From assembly GCF_030408375.1 (NCBI RefSeq), contig NZ_CP046530.1, positions 2,232,001 to 2,296,000 on the forward strand: DNA of 64,000 nt, in the 5' to 3' direction. Below, piece after piece: positions 17,067 to 26,648 of the stretch (position 1 is its first letter; each line of letters starts with the position of its first letter). A program made the position numbers and the translations under genes. Below the pieces are notes generated by a model. The model was not told the DNA's origin. It saw only the letters and a list, made by a program, of their open reading frames with translations, and made no database searches. The stretch comes from Corynebacterium afermentans subsp. lipophilum. GTDB taxonomy: Bacteria > Actinomycetota > Actinomycetes > Mycobacteriales > Mycobacteriaceae.

Positions 17067-17525
17067 ATGGAGCACCCGGAGAACGACCTTCACTCCCCCG
17101 CCGACCGTTTCTCGCGCGTGCGGTCGGAGCCGCGCTCCTTCGACGAGCTCGCGGACCAGCCGGATCCGCTGGAGGTGGACCGCAAAAACCGCCGCTCCAC
17201 CCGCCAGGCAATCGCGTTTGCGCTGGGCACGGTGGCCACTACCCTACTGTTGGCGCTCATCCTTGCGGTGATCTCGAGGATTCAGGGCGGCCCGCTTTGC
17301 GACGATGGCTCCGCCTGGCTCTGCACCGAAACTTGGCGCACGTGGTGGGCTGTCGCCACCTCGATCCCGCCCGTGGTGGGCTTGCTCGGCTGCGCGGTGA
17401 TCACGGTGCGCAAGCTGAACCGCTACGAGCGGTGGGTGCCCTGGATCGGCGTGTTCTGGATCCCGCTGGTGCCGTTCACCATGGCGTGGCTGATTGTCAC
17501 GCTGGGGATTTTGGCGACGCAGTAG
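17067..17525 (+). CDS. Membrane protein with three helices, unknown
   Basis: 152 residues: about 50 charged N-terminal residues ([15 protein letters not shown]...), then three hydrophobic segments. ATG 17067 is placed 7 nt after TAAGTT, so a leaderless start is likely even though it is only 10 bp downstream of the Usp gene. The 3' end overlaps the convergent trhO gene by 29 bp. No family recognised. Confidence 0.65.
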   Translation: MEHPENDLHSPADRFSRVRSEPRSFDELADQPDPLEVDRKNRRSTRQAIAFALGTVATTLLLALILAVISRIQGGPLCDDGSAWLCTETWRTWWAVATSIPPVVGLLGCAVITVRKLNRYERWVPWIGVFWIPLVPFTMAWLIVTLGILATQ

Positions 17526-18405
17526 CGCGCTGGGCACACTCCGCGCAGTAGGGGTTTTTCTCCCGGCAGTCCTCGCAGCTCAGGTACTGGCGGCGGCACT
17601 CCGGCTCGTTGGCGCAGTTGTAGAACTGGTTCGTGGCTTCCCCGCAGTGCACGCAATGGCCGAGCTGCACGTAGTCCGGGTCGCCCGGCGCGCCGAACTC
17701 GGTGTGCATGCGGTCGTCGAAGACGTAGAGCGAGCCTTCCCACAGCCCGGAGTTGCCGAACTTTTCGCCGTAGCGGACGATGCCGCCGTCGATCTGGTAG
17801 ACCTCTTTGAACCCCCGGTTGATCATGAGGCTGGAGAGCACCTCGCAGCGGATACCACCGGTGCAGTAGGAGATGACGGGCTTGTCCTTCATCCAGTCGT
17901 ATTTGCCGGAGTCCAGCTCTTTGATGAAGTCGTGGGTGGTTTCCACATCCGGCACCACCGCGTCTTTGAACCGGCCGATTTCGGCTTCGCGGGCGTTGCG
18001 GCCGTCGAAGAACACCGCGTCGGGGTTGTCGGCCACCAGCTGGTTAACCTGCTCCGGGCTGAGGTGCACTCCCCCGCCGACCACGCCGTTTTCGTCCACC
18101 TTGAGCTCTCCCGGCGCGCCGAAGGAAACGATTTCCTCGCGGGCCTTGACGCTGAGCTTGGGAAAGTCTTCCGCCCCGCCCTCGGACCACTTGAACTCGA
18201 TGCCCTTGAAGTACTCGCGGGTTTTCTTGGCGTAGGTCTTGCAGGCGCGGATGTCGCCGCCGACGGTGCCGTTGATGCCGTCTTTGGACACGATGATGCG
18301 GCCGGTCAGCCCCAGGCCTTCGCACAGGTCCCGCTGCCACAGGCGCACCGCGTCCGGGTCAGCGATGGGCTGGAACTTGTAGTAGAGCAGGATCTTGCTG
18401 GTCAT
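17497..18405 (-). CDS. trhO: tRNA uridine(34) hydroxylase TrhO (rhodanese-type)
   Basis: 302 residues, normal for the family. N-terminal acylphosphatase-like domain is followed by a rhodanese domain with the active-site loop CTGGIRCE. The C-terminus carries a Cys-rich zinc part (CVHCGE, CANEPEC, CEDC, CAEC). TrhO makes 5-hydroxyuridine at the wobble position of tRNAs in an O2-dependent way. Start ATG 18405 is supported by TAGACT ending 7 nt upstream. Confidence 0.92.
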   Translation of the reverse strand: MTSKILLYYKFQPIADPDAVRLWQRDLCEGLGLTGRIIVSKDGINGTVGGDIRACKTYAKKTREYFKGIEFKWSEGGAEDFPKLSVKAREEIVSFGAPGELKVDENGVVGGGVHLSPEQVNQLVADNPDAVFFDGRNAREAEIGRFKDAVVPDVETTHDFIKELDSGKYDWMKDKPVISYCTGGIRCEVLSSLMINRGFKEVYQIDGGIVRYGEKFGNSGLWEGSLYVFDDRMHTEFGAPGDPDYVQLGHCVHCGEATNQFYNCANEPECRRQYLSCEDCREKNPYCAECAQRATASPKSPA

Positions 18406-18454
18406 GCCTGGCAGTCTATGTCCACCCAGGCCAGCGGGAAAAGTGGGAGGTAGC

Positions 18455-18790
18455 CTAGCCCCGCTTCTCCTTGAACGCGAGGGCGTCGCGCGTGTACACG
18501 CGGCGGTGGGTACCCACCTTGTGGCCGGGCAGCTTGCCGTCGTCGATGAGCTTGACCACGAACGGGCGCGAGACACCCAGCAGGTTGGCCACCTGCTGGG
18601 TGGTCATCTCCTCGTCCGGTTCCGGCGGGCGCACCAGGCGGCCCTCTGCGAGGTCCTCGAGCAGGTCGCGGACCCATACCGCGGTCTGCTTCGGCAGCGT
18701 GACGTGGTCTTCCGCTCGCGTGCGTGCGACAGCCAGGTTGTTGTTGAGCTCGGCTAGCGCGTCTTCCACCGGAGAGTGCTGTTCCCGCAT
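18455..18790 (-). CDS. Excisionase-type helix-turn-helix protein, orphan
   Basis: 111 residues. The C-terminal half is a MerR/excisionase-like DNA-binding domain: [22 protein letters not shown] then [14 protein letters not shown]. The N-terminal half is helical. Such proteins are often antitoxins paired with a PIN toxin gene downstream; here trhO follows instead, so the partner seems to be missing. ATG 18790 follows TATTGT by 7 nt, so leaderless and able to self-regulate. Confidence 0.8.
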   Translation of the reverse strand: MREQHSPVEDALAELNNNLAVARTRAEDHVTLPKQTAVWVRDLLEDLAEGRLVRPPEPDEEMTTQQVANLLGVSRPFVVKLIDDGKLPGHKVGTHRRVYTRDALAFKEKRG

Positions 18791-18844
18791 GGCCCCGACA
18801 ATAAACCACAGTCGAAACCAGCGCAATGGTGAGTGTGGAAAACC

Positions 18845-20338
18845 TTAGCGCTTGTGGTACAGCGCCTTCTTCCAGTACTTCGGCTCCGAGGTCGCCAACA
18901 CGCCCAGGTTGCGGAAAATGCCCTCGTCCACGGACCCCAGGATGGTGGTGATGTGCGCGTCGCATCCGCGCAAACTGCGCAAATGCTCCAGCGCCAACGC
19001 CGCGTCCGGGTTGCTGGATGCGGACACGGACAGGGCGATGAGCACCTCGTCCGTGTGCAGACGCGGGTTCACCGAGCCCAGGTGGCGGGTCTTCAGCGTC
19101 TGGATCGGCTCGATGGAATCGGGGGAGAGCAGGTGCACATCGTCGTCGATGCCGGCCAGCAGCTTAAGCGCGTTGAGCAGCACCGCAGCTGACGGGCCGA
19201 GCAGGTCGGAGGTCTTGCCGGTGACGATGCGCCCGTCCGGCAGCTCCAGCGCGGCGCCAGGCTTGCCGGTGCGCTCCGCCACCTCCAACGCAGGCGAGAC
19301 CACCACGCGGTCTTCCACGGAAAGGTCCGCCTTGCGCATGACGTTGAAGTTGCGGTCGGAGACGGTGGAGTCGGCGTCGGCGCGGCGCTCGTCCACAAGC
19401 GCGGCGTAGTAGCGGCGGATGATCTCCTGCTCGGCGGCGTGGCGGCACGCAGAGTCGTCGGAGATGCAGTAGCCCGCCATGTTCACGCCCATGTCCGTCG
19501 GCGACTGGTAGGGATCCGAGCCGGTGACCTCCCGCAGCAGCGTCTTCAGCAGCGGGAAGACGTCGATGTCACGGTTGTAGGAGGACACCTTTTCGCCGTA
19601 GGCCTCGAGGTGGTACTGGTCGATGACGTTGATGTCGTCCAGGTCCGCCGTCGCCGCCTCGTACGCCAGGTTCACCGGGTGCGACAGCGGCAGGTTCCAG
19701 ATCGGGAACGTCTCAAACTTGGCGTAACCTGCGTCGATGCCGCGCTTGTGCTCGTGGTACACCTGCGACAGGCAGGTGGCCAGCTTGCCGGAGCCCGGCC
19801 CCGGCGCCGTCATCACCACCAGGTCGCGGGAGGTCTCCACGTAGTCGTTTCGACCAAAGCCTTCCTCGCTGACCACCTTCTCGGTGTCGTTGGGGTAGCC
19901 CGCAATCATGTAGTGGCGCGAGACCTTCAGGCCCAGCCGCGCCAGGCGCTCCACAAACGCCTCGACGTTCTGGTTGTGGCCCTCCAGCTGCGTGACCACC
20001 ACGTTTTCCACCAAAAAGCCGCGGTCGCGGAACACGTCCACAAGCCTCAGCACGTCGTCTTCGTAGGTGATGCCCAGATCAGCGCGCATTTTCTGGCGCA
20101 CAACGTCGCCAGCATTGAAGCAGATGACAATCTCCACTTCGTCTTTGATCCGGTCCAGCATCGCGATCTTGTTGTCCGGGGTGAACCCGGGCAGGACGCG
20201 GGAGGCGTGGTTGTCGTCGAAAAGCTTGCCGCCCATTTCCAGGTAAAGCTTGCCGCCCACCTCGGCGCGCCGTTTCTGAATGTGCTCGGATTGCATCTGG
20301 ATGTATTTTTCGCGGTCGAACCCGATCTCATACGGCAT
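18845..20338 (-). CDS. DUF1846 domain protein
   Basis: 497 residues, full length for DUF1846. Starts [20 protein letters not shown], then [22 protein letters not shown] and the phosphate-loop-like [15 protein letters not shown] around residue 180. The fold includes a P-loop-like site but biochemical activity is not settled. ATG 20338 follows TACTAT by 7 nt. It is divergent from the Nei gene with just 25 bp between the two starts, so the promoters overlap and their expression may be linked. Confidence 0.9.
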   Translation of the reverse strand: MPYEIGFDREKYIQMQSEHIQKRRAEVGGKLYLEMGGKLFDDNHASRVLPGFTPDNKIAMLDRIKDEVEIVICFNAGDVVRQKMRADLGITYEDDVLRLVDVFRDRGFLVENVVVTQLEGHNQNVEAFVERLARLGLKVSRHYMIAGYPNDTEKVVSEEGFGRNDYVETSRDLVVMTAPGPGSGKLATCLSQVYHEHKRGIDAGYAKFETFPIWNLPLSHPVNLAYEAATADLDDINVIDQYHLEAYGEKVSSYNRDIDVFPLLKTLLREVTGSDPYQSPTDMGVNMAGYCISDDSACRHAAEQEIIRRYYAALVDERRADADSTVSDRNFNVMRKADLSVEDRVVVSPALEVAERTGKPGAALELPDGRIVTGKTSDLLGPSAAVLLNALKLLAGIDDDVHLLSPDSIEPIQTLKTRHLGSVNPRLHTDEVLIALSVSASSNPDAALALEHLRSLRGCDAHITTILGSVDEGIFRNLGVLATSEPKYWKKALYHKR

Positions 20339-20363
20339 GGGAGCAATAGTACAGTCAGCCCCC

Positions 20364-21170
20364 GTGCCTGAGGGTCATGTGATTCACCGGCTTGCGCGCC
20401 GGTTCAACGCGGACTTCCGCCCCGCGCCTATTGCCGCGAGCTCGCCGCAGGGGCGCTTCGAGCCTTCGCTTATCGACGGCACTGCGCTCACCCACGCTTC
20501 AGCCCACGGCAAGCACCTGTTTCTGCATTTCACGGACGCGACAGTGCACGTGCATCTGGGCCTGATTGGGAAGTTTTCCTTCGAGCCGGCGGACACGCTG
20601 CGCGGCCAGATCCGGCTGCGGCTGGTGCCGGACGGGGGAGCAGGCGATACCGCTGCGCACCTGCGCGGCCCGCAGAAATGCGCCTACATCACCCCGGCGG
20701 AGCAGCAAGCGATCCTCAACGCCGCGGGCGAGGACCCGCTTTCTCATACGGCGGACCCGGACTCGCTGTTCGAGCGGGTGCGGCGCTCCCGACGCACCAT
20801 CGGCTCGCTCATGATGGACCAGGCTTACTTCGCCGGCGTGGGCAACATTTACCGCGCTGAACCGCTGTTTCGCCAGGGTATTTCCCCGTTTACTCCGGGC
20901 CGTGAGCTGGGGCGCGAGCGTTTCGACGCCATCTGGTCCGACCTGGTATCGCTGATGGCCGACGGCGTGGCCACCGGGCGCATAGACACAGTGCGGCCCG
21001 AGCACGCGCCGGAGGCGATGGAGCGCGCCCCGCGCGAGGACGACCACGGGGGAGAGGTCTACGTGTACCGCCGCGCCGGCGAGCCCTGCTACGTGTGCGG
21101 GCACCCGGTGGAAAAGCAGCAGTTCGAGGGCCGCAACTTGTTCTTTTGCCCGTCCTGCCAGGCACTGTGA
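20364..21170 (+). CDS. nei: Fpg/Nei-family DNA glycosylase (endonuclease VIII-like)
   Basis: 268 residues. GTG start gives mature Pro-Glu N-terminus ([13 protein letters not shown]), where Pro is the nucleophile and Glu assists. The helix-two-turn-helix region includes GLIGKF and [12 protein letters not shown]. The C-terminal zinc finger has CYVCGHPV and CPSCQAL. It removes oxidised bases and nicks the site. Mycobacterial Nei2-type enzymes share the PEGH start. Divergent from the DUF1846 gene. Confidence 0.93.
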   Translation: MPEGHVIHRLARRFNADFRPAPIAASSPQGRFEPSLIDGTALTHASAHGKHLFLHFTDATVHVHLGLIGKFSFEPADTLRGQIRLRLVPDGGAGDTAAHLRGPQKCAYITPAEQQAILNAAGEDPLSHTADPDSLFERVRRSRRTIGSLMMDQAYFAGVGNIYRAEPLFRQGISPFTPGRELGRERFDAIWSDLVSLMADGVATGRIDTVRPEHAPEAMERAPREDDHGGEVYVYRRAGEPCYVCGHPVEKQQFEGRNLFFCPSCQAL

Positions 21171-21191
21171 ACCGCGCGTACCCTGGTGCGC

Positions 21192-22766
21192 ATGTACGCC
21201 ACCACTTACACCGCAGACCAGATCCGGGCCGCGGAAGCACCGTTGCTGGAATCCCAGTCCCGCCCCGATGAACTCATGCAGTCGGCAGCGCACGCGGTGT
21301 TCGAGGCGGCGGAGGCGATGCTGGCTGGCGGCGCGGTCGGCCGCACGGGTACCCGCACACTCGTGCTCGCCGGACCGGGCGGCAACGGCGGCGACGCGCT
21401 CTACGCTGGTGCCGAGTTGCAGCTCGCCGGCCACCGTGTGGACGCACTGCTCACTGCCGGCCGCGCCCAAGATCGGGCCCTTTCGGCGTTTACCAACGCG
21501 GGCGGCACCGTGTTGGAGCAGCTGCCGGACTCTTCTGCGGAGTACTGCCTGGCTATCGACGGCATTACGGGCATCGGAGGGTCCGGCGGCCTGCGTGAAG
21601 AGCTCGCCGACGCAGTCGCGTGGCTGCGCGGCGTACAGGTGTTAGCCGTGGACGTGCCCTCCGGCGTGGATGCGGACACCGGCGTGGCGGGCCAGCTGCA
21701 TGTCACTGCCGACGCCACCGTCACGTTCGGCGGGTGGCGCCGCGCACACGCGCTTGCCCCGGAGTGCGGTGTGCAACTGTTCGCGGACATCGGCCTGCCG
21801 GGGCGTCCGCTACACGGTGCTCTGTTGGACACCCTGCCGGAATGGGCGCACGAGGGGCCCGCGCTCGTGCTTGCCAACAGGGCCGTGCCAGGGCCCGGCC
21901 AGTGGCCCAGCGGCCTCACTCCTCTTCGTGCCGCGTCGGTCCGCTCCGTCGAGCCGGCCCCCGGAGACGACAAGTACAGCGGGGGAGTAGTGGGCGTCCG
22001 CGCTGGCAGTGAGCAGTATCCGGGAGCGGCGCTGCTGGCGGTCGCCGGGGCGCTGTACGCCACGCCGTCCATGGTGCGCTACGTAGGGCCGCAGGCCGCT
22101 GAGGTGGTGCGGGCACATCCGGAGGTCGTCGTCACGCAAAAGCTCGAAGATGCGGGACGGGTGCAGGCGTGGGTGTTCGGCCCCGGCGCCGGCACCGACA
22201 AGGCGGCCGCGCGCGAGCTGGCATGGATGCTGCGCCAGGAGGTGCCCGTGCTTATCGACGCCGACGGTCTCACGCTCCTCGCTGGACACCCTGAACTGCG
22301 CCAACAGGTGGCACAGCGGCAGCAATCGACAGTGCTCACGCCCCACGACGGCGAGTTTGCGCGCCTGCGCAAAGCGGCCGGCGTCGCCGAGAGCACCCGC
22401 TTCGAAGAGACTCTCACCCTCGCCGCGGCACTGCGTGCGACCATCGTGCGCAAGGGCCGGATCACGCTGGTCGCGCCGGAGGATGAGCCGCACCTGATCC
22501 ACGCCGTCGATGCCGGCCACTCCTGGGCTGCAACCCCTGGCTCCGGCGACGTGCTCGCTGGCATCATGGGTGCGCACCTGGCGCTGGCGACAGCACGCAC
22601 CCCATACGCCGACGCCGCCATAGCGGCCACAACCACCGGGGCGGTGACCGTCCACGCCCTGGCAGCCGCAATCGCGGCCGACACCCCGTTCGGCGAGGCC
22701 ACCGCCCCCGCCAGCCATATCGCCGAACATATCCGCAACGCGACGGCGGTGATGACCAATGCTTGA
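21192..22766 (+). CDS. nnr: Bifunctional NAD(P)H-hydrate epimerase/dehydratase
   Basis: 524 residues. The N-terminal epimerase half (YjeF_N) begins YTADQIRAAEAPLL and contains GPGGNGGDALYAGAEL. The C-terminal ADP-dependent dehydratase half has VFGPGAGTDKA, LIDADGLTLLAG, LTPHDGEFARL and ATPGSGDVLAGIMGAHLA. The pair repairs damaged NADHX/NADPHX. ATG 21192 is preceded by TACCCT at 7 nt. The 3' end overlaps the next gene by 8 bp, so translation is coupled. Confidence 0.95.
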   Translation: MYATTYTADQIRAAEAPLLESQSRPDELMQSAAHAVFEAAEAMLAGGAVGRTGTRTLVLAGPGGNGGDALYAGAELQLAGHRVDALLTAGRAQDRALSAFTNAGGTVLEQLPDSSAEYCLAIDGITGIGGSGGLREELADAVAWLRGVQVLAVDVPSGVDADTGVAGQLHVTADATVTFGGWRRAHALAPECGVQLFADIGLPGRPLHGALLDTLPEWAHEGPALVLANRAVPGPGQWPSGLTPLRAASVRSVEPAPGDDKYSGGVVGVRAGSEQYPGAALLAVAGALYATPSMVRYVGPQAAEVVRAHPEVVVTQKLEDAGRVQAWVFGPGAGTDKAAARELAWMLRQEVPVLIDADGLTLLAGHPELRQQVAQRQQSTVLTPHDGEFARLRKAAGVAESTRFEETLTLAAALRATIVRKGRITLVAPEDEPHLIHAVDAGHSWAATPGSGDVLAGIMGAHLALATARTPYADAAIAATTTGAVTVHALAAAIAADTPFGEATAPASHIAEHIRNATAVMTNA

Positions 22767-23715
22767 CGCTGTCGTCGTCGGGGCCGGCCAATCCGGGCTG
22801 GCCGTGTCGTACTACCTGCGCAAATACGGCGCGGATTTTGTGGTGCTGGACGCCTCCGAAACCCCCGGCGGGGCGTGGCCGCACTACTGGGACGCGCTCA
22901 CACTGTTCTCCCGCGCGGAGTTTTCCAACCTGCCCGGCTGGCCCATGCCCCACTACGACGGGTACCCGCCGCGCGACCACGTCGTTAAGTATTTGTCCGA
23001 CTACGAGAAGCGCTACGACCTGCCCATCCGCCGAGGTGAGCGCGTCAAGCAAGTGCTTCACGACGGCTCCGCCTTCCACCTCAACGGCCACTCCGCCCGC
23101 AACGTGGTGATGGCCACCGGCATCTGGTCCGCACCGTTTGTGCCCTTCATCCCCGGGTCGTTCGCGGGGGAGCAGGTGCACTCGGCTCAGTACCGGCGGC
23201 CGGAGGATTTCGCCGGGCAGCGCGTCGCTGTCGTCGGGGGCGGAAATTCCGGTGCGCAGATCGTCGCGGACCTCGCACTCGGCGAGGTGGACGTGCAATG
23301 GTTCACCCGCCGGCCGCCCGCGTTCATGCCCGAGGATGTCGACGGCGAGCAGCTTTTCCGCCGCAACCGCGAGCGCTTCGTCGCCATCTCACGCGGCGAG
23401 GACGACCCCGGAGGCGCCGACTTCGGCGGCGACATCGTCCTCGTCCCCGAAGTCCGCCGCGCCCGGTCACTCGACCTGCTGGACGCCGAACCCATGGTCG
23501 AGTCGTTGGACGAGCTGTCGGATTTCGACGCGCTGATCTGGGCCACCGGCTTCCGCCCCGCGCTGTCGCCCGTCCGCGGTCTGGAGCGCAGCCTGGACAC
23601 GCCGGGCCTGTTCGTACTGGGGTTCGACTCGTTGAACGGCCCGGGTGCAGGCACCATCGGCGGTGTGAGCCCCTTCGCCCGCGACATCGCCTCGCGCATC
23701 GCGGGGAGAGCCTAG
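22759..23715 (+). CDS. Flavin-dependent monooxygenase-like oxidoreductase
   Basis: 318 residues. FAD-binding GAGQSGLAVSYYLRK at the N-terminus; NADPH-binding GGGNSGAQIVADLA at about 157; motif ATGFRPALSP near the end. Both nucleotide sites are intact. Size and layout match bacterial CzcO/TrkA-like flavoproteins rather than true FMOs. It overlaps nnr by 8 bp. The pairing with an NADPHX repair enzyme may reflect shared cofactor use, but the substrate is unknown. Confidence 0.82.
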   Translation: MLDAVVVGAGQSGLAVSYYLRKYGADFVVLDASETPGGAWPHYWDALTLFSRAEFSNLPGWPMPHYDGYPPRDHVVKYLSDYEKRYDLPIRRGERVKQVLHDGSAFHLNGHSARNVVMATGIWSAPFVPFIPGSFAGEQVHSAQYRRPEDFAGQRVAVVGGGNSGAQIVADLALGEVDVQWFTRRPPAFMPEDVDGEQLFRRNRERFVAISRGEDDPGGADFGGDIVLVPEVRRARSLDLLDAEPMVESLDELSDFDALIWATGFRPALSPVRGLERSLDTPGLFVLGFDSLNGPGAGTIGGVSPFARDIASRIAGRA

Positions 23716-23823
23716 CGCTGTCCGCCACGGGCGCCGGCCGCGCCCCGATCAACACCCCGATCGCATAAAAAACGTCGATACCTTTGAATTACAAGTGTGC
23801 AAGTTACCCCTTGACAAGCGAAA

Positions 23824-23841
23824 ACGCCCCCCAAAGGGCGT
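23824..23841. terminator. Short hairpin after the flavoprotein gene, weak terminator
   Basis: ACGCCC and GGGCGT form a 6-bp stem around CCCAAA. No good U-tract follows on the + strand; on the - strand it is followed by TTTTC. It lies within the 287-bp gap before 24003. Confidence 0.35.
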
Positions 23842-23922
23842 ATCAAAACCCAAAATCTACCTTTTATTTTGCTTAGAAGGTTGAGTTAACGTTCCGGCAA
23901 CCTGCACTTTCCCCGAATTTAA

Positions 23923-23998
23923 ACGGCCCGGGCCGTATAAGAGAGCCATGTCACCTACCTTTCGAATGCTGAATAGCGCCCCTCCTGCGCTACGCTAA
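23923..23998 (+). promoter_or_regulatory. Leader region with palindrome and a possible 16-codon leaderless ORF
   Basis: ACGGCCCGGGCCGT (23923-23936) is a perfect 14-bp palindrome running into TATAAG (23936-23941). Six nt later an ATG at 23948 opens a 16-codon frame, MSPTFRMLNSAPPALR, ending 2 bp before the next gene. No ribosome site. Could be an upstream leader peptide; evidence is thin. Confidence 0.3.
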
Positions 23999-24002
23999 CG
24001 GT

Positions 24003-25049
24003 ATGTTAAAAAATCGGAGGATAACAGCGCTCACATGCGCAGTCGCAACTGCAGCGGCGGCGCTTGTCGTGCCTTCCGCCGGTGCCGCTACCGTGGGCGA
24101 GCCCAGCGAAGGCGTGTGCTCGCTGAAGGTAAATGACCGTGAACGTAAGTTCATTGACTTGCTCGACCGCAGTGTCGGCATCGGCGCAGTAGATGAGCGG
24201 ACCCGCTGGGCTTCCGCGTTCGAACAGTTGTACCCGACCGCTTCGGATACCGTCGCGCCGTTTTTGGAGCTGTACACCGGCTCCTACGTGACCTACTTCA
24301 ACAGCAATCTCGAAGCCAACATCGAGATGTGGGCGCAGCGTGTCGCTGAGGACACTGGCGCAGACATCGATTCTTCCCGCGCGTACTTCACGCAGGTGTG
24401 GAATTCGGCTGCGGTCAGTGACCACCAGGCGTTCGACATGACCAAGTACTGGGACATCGTCGATAACGCTGTGCAAAACGGCGAGATCACGGTGCCAGCC
24501 CGGGACGGCTTCTCGGAGTTCGCGCTCATTCCAGATCGCGATGGGCTGATTAAGCAGCAGTCTCGTGATTACCCGGCGATGCCCAAGGACCAGGTTGAGG
24601 CGTGGGTTGATGCCTACGAGCAACTGCCGGATGTGAAACAGGCGCGTCGTGTGGCTCGGTTGATGGTGGCGTTCGAGGAGGCTCGTAAGACCTGCGCCGA
24701 AGGTGGCGGCAACGCACTGCTGCCTACCGACGGCCCGAACCCGGACGCCACGACCACCACGCCGACGACGAGCACCTTTGAGGTGCCGAGTGGAGAGGCC
24801 GGCAGGACCAGGGACACTGTGACCCACACGCTTGTCAACGGCAACGTCACCGCGACGGTGACCACCGACTCCGACAGGATGACCAGCCTGACGGTGTCCC
24901 AGACCACCCACAGGACGGAGCAGACCGCGGGCACCACGTCCGGCGGCTCCTCCGTGAGCACGGGTGCGGTCATCGGTGTGATCGTGGCGATCCTGGTGGC
25001 CCTTGGCGCCGCAGGCGCAGCGTTTGCGCTGTCTGACCAGCAGCCGTAA
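24003..25049 (+). CDS. Secreted, C-terminally membrane-anchored protein, unknown
   Basis: 348 residues. Signal peptide cut near PSAGAA. A helical extracellular domain (about 40-235) contains two Cys that may pair (39 and about 235). A Thr/Pro linker (DATTTTPTTSTFEVP) precedes a segment rich in Thr/Val, then a C-terminal helix VIGVIVAILVALGAAGAAFA and a short cytosolic end. ATG 24003 lies 6 nt after TACGCT. The layout is typical of corynebacterial surface proteins; no domain recognised. Confidence 0.75.
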   Translation: MLKNRRITALTCAVATAAAALVVPSAGAATVGEPSEGVCSLKVNDRERKFIDLLDRSVGIGAVDERTRWASAFEQLYPTASDTVAPFLELYTGSYVTYFNSNLEANIEMWAQRVAEDTGADIDSSRAYFTQVWNSAAVSDHQAFDMTKYWDIVDNAVQNGEITVPARDGFSEFALIPDRDGLIKQQSRDYPAMPKDQVEAWVDAYEQLPDVKQARRVARLMVAFEEARKTCAEGGGNALLPTDGPNPDATTTTPTTSTFEVPSGEAGRTRDTVTHTLVNGNVTATVTTDSDRMTSLTVSQTTHRTEQTAGTTSGGSSVSTGAVIGVIVAILVALGAAGAAFALSDQQP

Positions 25050-25058
25050 CTTAACCGG

Positions 25059-26222
25059 GTGCCCAACACCGACCAGACAGCCAAGCTCCCTGTCGTCCCG
25101 CTGGCGGCGATGAGTTTCGCCGCGTTCGTGTACGTCACATTCGAGATGTTCGCCATCGGCCTGATTTCGCCGATGGCGCGCGATTTACACGTTTCCGAAG
25201 GCCAGATTGGCCTGCTTATGAGCGTGTACGCCGGGCTGGTTGCGGTGGTGACCATTCCGCTGATGCACGTCACGCGGAAGGTGGACAGGCGCTACCTGCT
25301 CATTGCGACACTGGTCTTTCTCCTCGGCGGCATTGTCCTGCAGGCAACGGCAACAAGCTACGCCACACTGGTGGCGGGCCGTGTGACCGCGGCGTTGACC
25401 CACGGTCTGTTCTGGTCGCTGGTCAACCCGGTCGCCGCCCGCATTGCGCCGCCGGGGCAGATGGGTAAGGCGGTCGCCGCAGTGTCGTTCGGTTCGACGC
25501 TGTCGATGGTGGTCGGCTCGCCGCTGACCACGGCAATGGGTTCCGCGATTGGCTGGCGCGCCTCCACCTGGGTGCTCGGCGCCGCGGTAGTCGGCGCATT
25601 GGTCATGCTGGTGATCTCCCTGCCCAGCCTGCCCGCTAGGCCACCGGCGCAGCAGACCGGCGCGCAGGCGACGAAATCGGCCATCCCGTCCCTGGTCATC
25701 TACCTGGTGCTGGCGGTGATGGCCATCTTTGTCACCTTCACCTACCTGGCCCTGCTCATCGAGGCCACCGCCGGCCACCGGTTCGTGCCCTACGGTGTGG
25801 CTGTCTACGGCATCGCGGGGCTGGTCGGTGTGACCTTGTCGGGCCGGCTGGTGGATGCGCGCATGATCCGCCTCAACGGCATTGCCACGGCCACGCTGGT
25901 GGCCTCCGGCATCGCGGGGCTGCTCGCGCTGCACTACAGCACGGGGATCGGCATGTTCGCGGTGATCGTCGTCTTCGGCATCGCCGCGGGCGCGCTGCCC
26001 ACGGTGGCCACCACGATCTTCCTGTTTGCGAGCCAGCGCAACCAGGATTTGGTCAGTTCGGTGTACGTGGTGACCTTCCAGGTGGGCATCGCGTCCGGCT
26101 CGGCGCTGGGTGCTGCCACGGTGGACCTGGGCTACTTGGGCGGCACGTTGCTGTCCACGGCCGTGCTCGGCGCGTTGGCGTTTACCGTCATGGCCACGCG
26201 CTCCCGGTCCCTTCTGCGGTAG
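25059..26222 (+). CDS. MFS transporter, DHA1 type
   Basis: 387 residues with twelve predicted helices. The motif-A-like loop after helix 2 reads HVTRKVDRRYLL, and GRVTAALTHGLFWSLV is helix 4. The size and layout fit proton-driven efflux of drugs or sugars in the AraJ/YdhP group. GTG start 9 bp after the secreted protein gene. The last 91 bp overlap the convergent gene at 26132. Substrate cannot be told. Confidence 0.87.
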   Translation: MPNTDQTAKLPVVPLAAMSFAAFVYVTFEMFAIGLISPMARDLHVSEGQIGLLMSVYAGLVAVVTIPLMHVTRKVDRRYLLIATLVFLLGGIVLQATATSYATLVAGRVTAALTHGLFWSLVNPVAARIAPPGQMGKAVAAVSFGSTLSMVVGSPLTTAMGSAIGWRASTWVLGAAVVGALVMLVISLPSLPARPPAQQTGAQATKSAIPSLVIYLVLAVMAIFVTFTYLALLIEATAGHRFVPYGVAVYGIAGLVGVTLSGRLVDARMIRLNGIATATLVASGIAGLLALHYSTGIGMFAVIVVFGIAAGALPTVATTIFLFASQRNQDLVSSVYVVTFQVGIASGSALGAATVDLGYLGGTLLSTAVLGALAFTVMATRSRSLLR

Positions 26223-26638
26223 CGCGCGGGTTCTATGAACCGCCCTGCGGTTTCCAATTCGACGTAACGGCGTAGGAACTCCGCGGTCTCGCCGGCGACA
26301 TAGGTGCGCTGTCTCCACTCTGGCACGCGGAAGATGCCGTGCGGCACGCGCACCAGGTCGCGCCCACGCAGCATCGTCGAGCCCATCTCCTGCAACGAGG
26401 TCACAATGAACGCATCGCCGATGGCGTACGCCACGACGTTGCTGTCCAAAGCGCGCAGCTTTTCGACGGCACCCCGGCCTGCCAGCCAGTATCCGTCGCC
26501 GGCCGTCAGGGCGTCGTCAGGCAGTTGCGGAAGGGTGCGCACCTGGGGCCCGCACGACGAAAGCCCCGCCCTCCGCTCGATCTCCCTGGCAAGCAGGGCG
26601 GGGTCCAGCGGGGCGGGGCCGGGGGCGCAGTAGAACAC
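26132..26638 (-). CDS. Conserved-looking protein downstream of hrtBA, unknown
   Basis: 168 residues from GTG 26638, 10 bp after the ATPase gene stop. It contains GYWLAGRGAVEKLRALDSNVVAY and a compact alpha/beta pattern up to about residue 130; the last ~34 residues are antisense to the MFS gene and look random. No domain recognised. If real it is the third gene of the hrtBA operon. The frame is open through a GC-rich region, so a chance frame remains possible. Confidence 0.5.
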   Translation of the reverse strand: MFYCAPGPAPLDPALLAREIERRAGLSSCGPQVRTLPQLPDDALTAGDGYWLAGRGAVEKLRALDSNVVAYAIGDAFIVTSLQEMGSTMLRGRDLVRVPHGIFRVPEWRQRTYVAGETAEFLRRYVELETAGRFIEPARYRRRDRERVAMTVNANAPSTAVDSNVPPK

Positions 26639-26648
26639 TTACGCCAGT

